Source of the DNA: Coenobita brevimanus
Lineage: Eukaryota; Arthropoda; Malacostraca; Decapoda; Coenobitidae
DNA length: 64,000 bases
Reading direction: 5' to 3'
Assembly: GCA_032717465.1 (NCBI GenBank)
Contig: CM064671.1
Location: forward strand, 56,267,894 to 56,331,893
Positions 55,143 through 64,000 of this stretch are shown piece after piece (positions within the stretch are counted from its first letter, which is position 1; every line of letters begins with the position of its first letter). The position numbers and the translations under genes are program-made. The notes beneath the pieces were generated by a model. That model made no database searches. It saw nothing but the letters and a program-made list of their open reading frames with translations, and was not told where the DNA came from.

Positions 55143-56262
55143 ACTTTGATAAATTAGCTACAAGATTAGCATGAACTAAACGGTCAAGAAATTTACTGAC
55201 ATGGCATAGGTGATCTTTCCAGTTGTCACTGAAGATTAATACATCATCAATATAAACAACACACCCTGCCAAACCCTCTGTTACAACATTCATGAGCTTC
55301 TGAAATGTGGCTGGTGCATTCTTCATACCATACGGCATTACTGAACATGCAAAAGCCTTTCCTAGTGTTACAAAACATGAGATCTCCCTAGCACGTTCAG
55401 TCATAGGTACTTGCCAGTATCCCTTTAACAAATCAAACTTACTTATGTACCTAGCCTTTCCGATCTTGTCTATGCAATCTTCCACACGAGGGAGGGGGTA
55501 AGTGTCTGTTTTGGTTATCTGATTAACACGTCTGTAGTCAATGCAAAGCCTCTGTGACCCACCTGGCTTAGGGACTAGAGTGACAGGAGAACTCCACTCG
55601 CTCTGACAGGGCTCAATCATCTTGTGGTCCAACAGGTAGCCAAGCTCCTTCTGGATGAGAGGAACTTTCACTGGGTTCACACGGTAAGGAGGCAATTTAA
55701 TTGGCTTTGCGTCTTCAACATCGACATCATGCATCAACACAGTGGTTCTTCCTGGAGTGGCACGGAACACTTGCGGGTACTCCTGCAGTAATGCCGAAAA
55801 CTCCTGCCTTTCCTTGGGTGGTAGATGAGAAAGCTTAGTCTGGAGATCATTCATGATATCAGGATTCTTCCTCAAACTATCACTCAGGCTCATACTGCAT
55901 GGGAGAGCTTCACTTGCAGACTCGGGTGGAACAGCTACAGTGCAGACTGGATTATTTTCGTCCCGCTTGTGATATAACTTTAGCATGTTGATGTGACATA
56001 GTTGCTTGCTCTTTCTACGATCTGGTGTGGCGATGACATAGCTGACATCACTGAGTTTCTTCTCCACGAAATAAGGGCCACTAAACTTGGCTTGAAGAGG
56101 TTGCCCATGAACTGGTAGCAGAATCAAAACCTGATCTCCTGGCTGAAAGTGGCGTAACCTGGACTTCTTGTCATACCAAGTCTTCATCTTCTCCTGAGCA
56201 GCTCCTAAATTCTCTCTCGCCAGCTGTAAAGCAGTGGACAGCCGTTCTTTGAACTTCATCAC
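55123..56262 (-). pseudogene. integrase C-terminus (GPY/F) and reverse transcriptase, copy 2
   Basis: A 379-codon frame that joins, in order, the GPY/F module (KFSGPYFVEKKL) and RT with IDYRRVNQITKTDTYPLPR, MPYGMKNAPATFQ and YIDDVLIFSD. This single uninterrupted frame proves the integrase-then-RT order. It is separated from the integrase core by indels near 56265 and 56359 and from RNase H by an indel near 55132 (CCAAAC changed to AAACAAAC). Confidence 0.92.
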
Positions 56263-56352
56263 ATACCCAGCAGGTTGACGTCATCTTCCTCCGACAGCCA
56301 GCATTCCTTGAGTAACTTAAGGGGTCCTCTTACTTCATGGCCAAACAGTAGT

Positions 56353-57279
56353 TCAAAAAGGTGAGAAGCCCACTGATTCATTTGGAGATTCTCTTGCAGC
56401 AAACACAACGAATGGAAGACCTTTATCCCAGTCTTTCTGATGTTCCAAACAGTATTTCTTGAGCATCGATTTGAGTGTTTGATGATATCTCTCCAACGCT
56501 CCTTGGGTCTGGGGATGGTAAGCTGAAGACGTGATCTGGGTGATGCCCAACTCTTTCAGAGACTGCTTGAAAACATTTGACATGAAATTACTTCCTCGGT
56601 CTGACTGTACCTCCTTGGGCAGACCAAACTTTGTGAAGAACCCTAGCATTTCCTTAACTACGTTCATTGCTGAGATATTTCTAAGTGGAATGGCTTCAGG
56701 ATAACGAGTAGCCATATCAATCAGGGTCAACACATAAGAAAATCCTGAAGAAGTCTTAGGAAGAGGGCCCACAATATCCACCAACACACGGGTGAAAGGC
56801 GCCTCAAAAGGAGGAATGGGAACTAGAGGTGCAACCTTTTCGGTCTGATTACACTTCCCCACAACTTGACAGGTGTGACAAGACTTACAATACCAGGAAA
56901 CATCCCTGAAGATACCTGGCCAGTAGAAGTGTTTCAAAATGCGTGCCACAGTCTTCCTCACTCCAAGGTGTCCTGCCAAACTGGAATCATGAGCCACTCT
57001 AATGATATCCTGCCTACAAACACGAGGGATGACAACTTGATGTACAACCTCCCATTCACAGTCGGCTGATGCTGTTGGGGGTCTCCACTTCCTCATAAGT
57101 ACTCCTGACTTTACATAATAACAAGTAGAAGCACCGGCTGACTCTTCTTCACTGTAAGCAGAGTTAGCTAGACCTTTCAACTCAGGGTCAGCAACCTGCA
57201 ACTCAACCAACTCTTGACGAGACAAATTATCAACACTACGGGGGTACTGCCTCATCTGGTGAGTGGTCCAAATTAGCAA
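56353..57279 (-). pseudogene. integrase core, copy 2
   Basis: A 308-codon frame with the HH-CC zinc domain (GHLGVRKTVARILKHFYWPG, CKSCHTC), then the catalytic domain: Asp in VDIVGPLP, Asp in QSDRGSNF, Glu in GALERYH. It joins element DNA to the target. An extra A in the run near 56359 ends it. An extra G near 57240 separates it from the protease frame. Confidence 0.9.
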
Positions 57280-57664
57280 GAAAAGTGTCAGCTAGGATAA
57301 CATCATCATCATCATTATCCTCTAAATCACCAGTAACTTTAGACTTAGCCCTAGTGACAGCACATGCAGGGAACACATCAGGGACATCACAATCCTGGGA
57401 CGCAGCCACTGGCTCACCAGACAACTGAGGAGCTGGACACACTTGACTTCCACCAATATCATTTCCAAGTAAGAAAGTTACACCTGACATTGGAAGTGTC
57501 TCAACCAACCCAACCATAACGGAACCATTAACAAAACCAGACTCTAAATTCACTCTGCACAGAGGGACAGAGAAGTAATTATTCCCTACACCTTGTAAGA
57601 TTACAGTTTCATCAGAGGAATTAACATTAGAGCCTAGAACACTGGTCAGCATAAGGGATTGTCA
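57236..57664 (-). pseudogene. protease, copy 2, with a stop just after DTGA
   Basis: The retropepsin motif DTGA (Asp-Thr-Gly) is followed directly by TGA (57662-57664), where copy 1 has TGC (Cys). The rest of the fold (VILQGVGNNYFSVPLC, then FLLGNDIGG) is open to the integrase boundary. The polyprotein cannot be made through this point without suppression. Confidence 0.85.
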
Positions 57665-57898
57665 AGCACCTGTATCACGATATATTTTAACTGATTTCCT
57701 GTCATTACTGTCCAGAGGACTGACAAAACCATCAGACAGGAAATTAGCACATGAACTCTGAGAGTGTCACCCACGTTACTGCTCAAAAGAGGAGCTCCAT
57801 CATGAGAATTTAAGTTACCCTCAAAGCAGGTTCAGTTAACTCAGTTAAAGAATTCTGGGAACTCTCAAGAGTGGACACTAGACCAATTGACTGAATAT

Positions 57899-59062
57899 TT
57901 AAAGACTCCTTTTGTTCACATCACGCTGTCTCCTGAAACATCTCTCCGTAGTATGACCAAGCTTACTACAATAAGTACATTTACTTTTCTGAAATCTAGA
58001 GGTGAAGCTGGTATTTACTTCCTGAGAAACATCATCTTTATTCTCTTTCCTGTTACCTGTACTCTGAGTAGAGACAACGTACTTACTCTCAGCTTTCCCT
58101 TTTTCTCTAGAATATCTCTTGTGAGTGAGAACATACTCATCAGCTAAAACTGCAACATCAGACAAATTATCTATTCTTTTCTCATCAAGATATAGGCTTA
58201 CATCTTTACTAATACACCTTTTGAAATCCTCCAGCAAAATCATCTGCTTAAATTTACCAAAATCAGAATCCACATTCTTAGAATTTAACCACTGCTCTAA
58301 CAAATCTTCTTTGATTTTTGCATACTCAACATGGGATTGCTTATCTTGCTTATAAGTTGTCCTAAATTTTACTCTATAAGCTTTAGGAACAAGCTCATAG
58401 GCCTTAAGAATCAAGCTCTTAACTACATCATAATTATCAGATTGATCCTGAGGCAAAGATGCATAAGTTACTTGAGCTTTACCGGTGAGAACAGTTTGAA
58501 GGAGTACTGGCCAATACTCCTTAGGCCAATTAAAACCTGTAGCTACCCTCTCAAACAACTGAAAATACTTTGTTAAATCAGATTCATTAAAAGGAGGGAC
58601 AAGTTTAACATTTTTAGCCACATCAAAATCATCAGAGCTAGATGATCCAGTTCCACCTTGTTTCATGCGATACTCATGGTCTGCCTGAATCCTGGCAAGT
58701 TCAAATTGTGCGTGAAACTCAGCCTCCTTAGCTTTTGCCTGAAATTCAGCTTCCTTCACACGAGACTCCGCCTCCTTAGCCTTAGCCTCCTGCAGGGCTA
58801 GCTGTAACTTAGCTAATTCAATCTGCGTTTGCTCATTTGGAGGAGTTACATTAAACAAGCTTTTATTAATCATGTCAACAATTTGATCTTTAGAATGATG
58901 AGAGCGAACAGCAATTCCCAATTGTTGAGCAACAAGCTTAAGTTCATTCTTTGTTCTGTTTTCTATATCACACACTGTTTGCACATTTGACAAAAAATCT
59001 TTGGCTTCATCAAGTGTAGAAATAGTAGCCATCATGAATATATCACAGTCACAAAATATCAA
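57899..59062 (-). CDS. Gag, copy 2
   Basis: A 387-codon frame, about 55 bases after the 5' LTR. The likely start is MMATIST, 11 codons in. Residues about 85-130 form a charged helix of AKEAE-type repeats. A SCAN-like capsid region follows (FNWPKEYWPVLLQTVLTGKA, AYRVKFR, LEDFKRC), then a CX2CX4HX4C zinc knuckle (CTYCSKLGHTTERC) near the end. It assembles the particle and binds element RNA. The frame is cut shortly after the knuckle by loss of one base of a T-run near 57910, so the Gag-Pol fusion seen in copy 1 is broken here. Confidence 0.9.
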   Translation of the reverse strand: MIFCDCDIFMMATISTLDEAKDFLSNVQTVCDIENRTKNELKLVAQQLGIAVRSHHSKDQIVDMINKSLFNVTPPNEQTQIELAKLQLALQEAKAKEAESRVKEAEFQAKAKEAEFHAQFELARIQADHEYRMKQGGTGSSSSDDFDVAKNVKLVPPFNESDLTKYFQLFERVATGFNWPKEYWPVLLQTVLTGKAQVTYASLPQDQSDNYDVVKSLILKAYELVPKAYRVKFRTTYKQDKQSHVEYAKIKEDLLEQWLNSKNVDSDFGKFKQMILLEDFKRCISKDVSLYLDEKRIDNLSDVAVLADEYVLTHKRYSREKGKAESKYVVSTQSTGNRKENKDDVSQEVNTSFTSRFQKSKCTYCSKLGHTTERCFRRQRDVNKRSL

Positions 59063-59102
59063 ACAATATTCTTATGATAATATCCTGAATATCCTGATAT
59101 GA

Positions 59103-59110
59103 GGTCGCCA
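59103..59110 (-). promoter_or_regulatory. primer binding site of copy 2
   Basis: TGGCGACC on the minus strand, six bases after the 5' LTR, identical to copy 1. Confidence 0.65.
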
Positions 59111-59116
59111 GATTTA

Positions 59117-60002
<886 letters not shown>

Positions 60003-60290
60003 TAGGTGGGGGCGCTCACCATCCACTCACCCGATGTATTGCTGCTCTCAGGTCTCTACCCTTTCTTCTCCTCCTTCTTTCCTTCCATCCTCTTCTGTTT
60101 TTTTTTTCCTTCATTCTTTCCTCGTTCTTCTGTCTCCGGGTGACTTTACACTCCCTCTTCTGTCTTTCTTTCCTTCATTCTTTTGTCTTCCTTCTGCCTG
60201 TGGATGACTCTACACCGAGTGGCAACCCAAATGGTTTCCTGTACACCGGGGAAACCATTTACTACGCTGGTTGGTAACCATATAACAAAA
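60003..60290. other. pyrimidine-rich stretch, no gene
   Basis: CT-rich on the plus strand between 60040 and 60190. Open frames reflect low complexity. Confidence 0.4.
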
Positions 60291-60487
60291 TTTTGGCACC
60301 TGGTGGTTTAGTGAGTAATTATGACGCTCTAATCGGATTGAGCCGGTGAAGGTTTATATCCATGGGGTGGTTGGGGTTTATTGCTCACGTAATGCCAGAG
60401 TGAGGCTGATCACTCTCATCTTAAATGTCAGGACCAACTTGTCTAGCCCCAGGCTCCTACGCACCTAATGGGGCAAAGTAGGGTTGG

Positions 60488-60492
<5 letters not shown>
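60291..60492 (+). mobile_element. possible tRNA-derived SINE
   Basis: TGGTTTAGTGAG (60304-60315) resembles an RNA polymerase III A box and GGTTTATATCC (60351-60361) a B box, at tRNA-like spacing. The body ends GGGTTGGATGATG followed by (TA)n, similar to the tail of RTE family C. No second copy in the window. Confidence 0.4.

Positions 60493-60538
<46 letters not shown>
60493..60538. repeat. (TA)n microsatellite
   Basis: Between the SINE-like body and RTE family C copy 2. Confidence 0.97.
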
Positions 60539-60543
<5 letters not shown>

Positions 60544-60781
60544 GGCAGAAAAATTACATCTCACCAGAAACTATGTGGCAGGGAGGTGAGATTATTTGCC
60601 GCAATCCTCCCAACCAAACATGAGTTCTATTCCAAAGTATTTGACGGGCGTTCCTGTTGGATCATCGTCTATTAAAGGTCCAACCGCACTGCCTGCTGTG
60701 CTTATGGGCAGTGTGCCACCGAAAGTGAGTAAGCACTGTGTTGACAAGATAGAGACTGGGATATTAAACACACTTAAATAA

Positions 60782-61545
60782 ATGAAGATCTATGCATACA
60801 ATGTAAGAAGCCTCACTGAAGATTACAAACTTGATAACTTAATGGCTGAACTGGAAAACATTAATTGGGATATTGTGGGTTTGAGTGAGACCCACAGAAA
60901 AGAAGAAAAAGTAATTCAGCTAAATGACAGTGGCCACCTATTTTACCACAGAGGAAGGGAAAATGAAAGAGTTAGTGGTGTAGGATTTCTAATTAACAGA
61001 AATCTTGCAGACAACATTGTTAAATTCAGCAGTGTATCTGACAGAGCACAGTGGTTGTAATTAGACTGTGCAAAAAATATACCCTGAAAGTGATACAAGT
61101 ATATACACCAACTTCTCAGAGCTCAATATTGAAACATTCTACGATGACATCTCCCAGATTATGGAATAAGAAAAGACCACCTATACTATACTCATGGGAG
61201 ACTTCAATGCAAAAGTTGGAAAATCAAAAAATGGAGAAGCATGTATGGGAAAATTTGGAGTGGGAGAAAAGAACGAAAGAGGAGAAATGTTGGTAAACTT
61301 TGCAGAAATGTTTAACATGAGAATAATGAACACATTCTTTCACAAATGAACAGGGAGAAACTGGACCTGGAGAAGCCTAAATGGAGAAACAAAGAATGAA
61401 AGCGACTTCATTATTGCAAATAAGCATAACACAATCACAAATGTCACAGTTATCAACAAAGTAAATATTGGAAGTGACCATAGAATGGTGGGTTGCACAG
61501 CAAGATTCAATTTCAAAAAGTGAAAGAAAGAAGATGATTAAAGAC
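60782..61545 (+). pseudogene. RTE family C endonuclease, copy 2 (frameshifted)
   Basis: It begins MKIYAYNVRSLTEDYKLDNL, with WDIVGLSETHRKEE (catalytic Glu). The Asp/Asn loop is at about 61193-61220 (MGDFNAKVGKS in another frame) and the terminal SDHRMV at about 61475. Small indels at about 61060, 61130 and 61350 and a stop separate the pieces. Confidence 0.8.
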
Positions 61546-61857
61546 AAAAAGATATGCCCAATAAAAGTAGCGAAAACAAAGCAGCTTTAAGTTGGAAATA
61601 AGGAACAGATTTCAGGCTCTCAGTTATGCTGAATGTGACATTGATGAGTTGAATGACAGACTAACAAAAGTCCTAAAAGAATCAGGGGAGGTAGTAGGAA
61701 AACCTAATACAACCAAACCCGGGAAGTATTCAGAAAAGACACATGAGCTTATGAAAAAAAGAAAGGTAATGAAAGTAAAAACAAAGACGAAATAGAACGA
61801 GCTGAATTAAATAAGCTTATCAACAAATGACAAAGGGAGGAAAAAAGAAAGAGAAAC

Positions 61858-63315
61858 ATGGATCAAATCAAAGAAACCATCAAAAAAGGAAAAAGTCTGA
61901 AACAGGTCCGAAGTAAAATGGCACTTGGAAAGCAACAAATTACATCACTAAAAGACAAAAATGGTGAAGCCATTAAATGCAGAGATATGATGCTGAAGCG
62001 AGTTGAAGAATTTTACAAAGAACTGCATGCATCAAAGACAGTAGTACCAATAGCTCACTTTTCTGTTGACACAAGTGAAATACTTGAGATAACACCAGAC
62101 GAAGTAAATATTTCTCTTAAAAATATGAAAAGAGGGAAGGCTCCGGGAGAAGATGGAATAGTAGCAGATTTACTGTTGGATGCAGGAGCAGAAGTACAAA
62201 ATTGGCTTGCTCACTTATTTACCCAATGTATAAAACAGAAGAAAATTCCCAAAACATGGTGTAATGCAATAGTTATTCTACTTTATAAAATAGGCGACTC
62301 AAAAGACCTTAGTAACTATCGACCCATTAGCTTGCTATCAGTCATTTACAAACTTTTCACTAAAGTCCTTACAAATAGAATAGCTACAAATTTGGAGGAA
62401 AACCAACCTCGTGAACAGGCAGGATTCCGATGCGGGTACTCGACTACTGATCATCTGCACACAATGAATCAGCTAATTGAGAAAACTACAGAATATAATA
62501 AACCACTGTGCTTAGGTTTTGTTGATTACGAAAAGGCTTTCGACTCAGTGGAGCACATAGCAATTATAAATTCATTGCGAGAACAAGGAGTGAATGAGAA
62601 CATTGTAAAAATGCTCGAAAACATATATAAAGAGGGAACTGCTACAGTTAAATTACATAAGGACTCAGAGAAAATTAAGATTGAGAAGGGCGTGCATCAG
62701 GGAGATACAGTTTCACCAAAGTTATTTACAGCATGCCTAGAAAGTATTTTCAGAAAGCTAGACTGGGAAAACAAAGGAGTAAACATAGATGGAGAAAAGC
62801 TAAACCATTTAAGATTTGCAGATGACATTGTCCTAATCTCAGAAAAAGCAGAGACGTTGCTAGAAATTTTAAATGACCTGAACAGAGAAAGTCTCAAAGT
62901 AGGGCTAAAGATGAACCGGAGTAAAACTAAAGTAATGTTTAATCCACAAACACCAAAGAGCGTCATAAGAATAAGTGGAGAAATTCTTGAAGAAGTTGAG
63001 GAGTACAATTACCTGAGACAAATACTAAAATTAACGAAAGATAATGATAGCGAAATAAAAAGACGCATTTCAACTGGATGGAAAGCTTTCGGTAAACATA
63101 GAGACACTATGAAAAGTAGCTTGCCAGTTTGTATGAAACGAAAAGTATATAACGAATGTATAATTCCAGCTATGACGTATGGTTGTGAGACTTGGAAACT
63201 GACAAAATCGATGGAAAATAAATTAATTCGTTCTCAGAGAGCAATGGAAAGGTCAATGTTGGGAATATCTTTAAGAGACAGGGGAAAGATCAACTTGGGT
63301 GAGAGAGCAGACTAA
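61858..63315 (+). pseudogene. RTE family C reverse transcriptase, copy 2
   Basis: A 485-codon frame. RT blocks in order: RGKAPGEDGIVADLL, YRPISLLSVIYK, EQAGFRCGYSTTDH, FVDYEKAFDSVEH, GVHQGDTVSPKLF and the catalytic FADDIVLIS, then MTYGCETWKL. A one-base indel near 63298 moves the C-terminal block (WRWEGHVARTRDNRW, RPDRRWRDEIEKFAG, GEAFVQQWTYNG) to the frame at 63299-63580. The catalytic core is intact. The start Met is only the first in frame: the element is translated from the endonuclease. Confidence 0.9.
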
Positions 63316-63589
63316 AGTCAAAGATATTATAGACGTTATAAAAGAACAGAAATGGAGGTGGGAAGGGCATGTAGCAAGAACAAGGGATAATCGATGGAGC
63401 AAGAGGTTGACTGACTGGACACCAAGAGATGGTAAGCGTAGCAGAAAAAGGCCAGACAGGAGGTGGAGAGATGAGATAGAGAAATTTGCAGGGAAAACAT
63501 GGCAAAGATTGGTTCAGCCAAGGAATTCGTGGAGGAGGTTGGGGGAGGCCTTTGTTCAGCAGTGGACTTATAATGGCTGATGATGATAA

Positions 63590-63591
<2 letters not shown>

Positions 63592-63659
<68 letters not shown>

Positions 63660-63701
63660 TTTACTGTACATGTAAAATAAATATATGTGTATGTACGAAT
63701 T

Positions 63702-63785
<84 letters not shown>
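63592..63785. repeat. (TA)n and (AC)n microsatellites
   Basis: TA at about 63592-63657 continues the LINE tail. AC at about 63703-63785. Confidence 0.97.
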
Positions 63786-63786
<1 letters not shown>

Positions 63787-64000
63787 GCACACTCATTTAT
63801 TCACCTTAGTTCAGTAAATATTTCATAGGGATAAACAATTTCTCACGTAAAGTTGAACTTTGTTGAGAGTGTGTGGAGTAGATGCATATCAGCCGAGTCC
63901 TGTGTAGTGACGGGGCGGCCTGGATGTCCAGCATCTTTTCTGTATGCTGTATAAGGAAACAGCAACACAGCCACAATTTTCAGCCTGTGACCCATTAGGT
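63786..64000. other. window end, nothing recognised
   Basis: No open frame of note. Confidence 0.4.

Larger units (their letters stand above)
60539..63591 (+). mobile_element. RTE family C LINE, copy 2, near full length
   Basis: 5' region, endonuclease, RT, and a 3' tail GGCTGATGATGATAATGATATA. Lies between TA arrays. The coding region is broken in the endonuclease and near the C-terminus only. Confidence 0.88.

Noticed and set aside
60295..60370. A functional tRNA gene
   Set aside because: Only the box-like motifs fit. The acceptor stem and anticodon arm do not form clearly, so it is listed as a possible SINE head instead.

Overview
The window looks like a piece of an arthropod genome, most likely a decapod crustacean. 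This is inferred from three things: one spliced host gene of the divergent ionotropic receptor (IR) type, very dense (TA)n, (AC)n and (GT)n arrays, and a mixed load of RTE and Jockey-type LINEs, LTR elements and DNA-transposon derivatives. There are no operons, rRNAs or convincing standalone tRNA genes.

Host gene. A seven-exon IR gene lies on the minus strand between 43070 and 20553. All six introns start GT and end AG, all exon phases agree, and the exon products line up as the membrane core of an IR: end of ligand lobe S1, TM1, pore, TM3, lobe S2 and TM4. The predicted protein is 454 residues with a signal peptide, but the N-terminal domain and the first part of S1 are not recognisable. Its introns hold a large share of the mobile DNA. 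Intron 5 (about 13.6 kb) carries two RTE LINEs in antisense and a transposon with about 1-kb inverted repeats. Intron 3 carries a piggyBac-like non-autonomous element. Intron 2 carries a degenerate decamer minisatellite.

LTR elements. Two copies of one LTR retrotransposon (about 6.3 kb, both minus strand) lie at 1-6128 (cut by the window edge) and 53616-59904. Their pol order is protease, integrase, reverse transcriptase, RNase H, that is, integrase before RT, with a SCAN-like Gag. This is the Gmr1-like arrangement. Every visible junction lies in a (TA)n array. A second LTR entity at 48703-52887 is a 2.3-copy head-to-tail array of 1.83-kb units, each made of a leader, the 3' part of an env-like (F-type) glycoprotein gene, and one 459-bp AGTTAA...TTAACT LTR. 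It splits the 3' end of a Jockey-type LINE.

LINEs and DNA elements. RTE family A (9130-12061 minus; 27184-28606 plus) has clear target duplications and a GATA tail. RTE family B is at about 13205-16625 (minus). RTE family C is at about 21606-24737 and 60539-63591 (both plus). Jockey-superfamily remains are at 17330-20030 (minus), 43603-45512 (plus), 46736-47045 (minus) and the split copy around 48.5/53.0 kb. DNA-transposon derivatives are a hAT-like MITE (12872-13168), a Tc1/mariner-type fold-back (30155-33981) and a piggyBac-like element (36305-38077). A possible tRNA-derived SINE lies at 60291-60492. The remaining intervals show no gene I can support.
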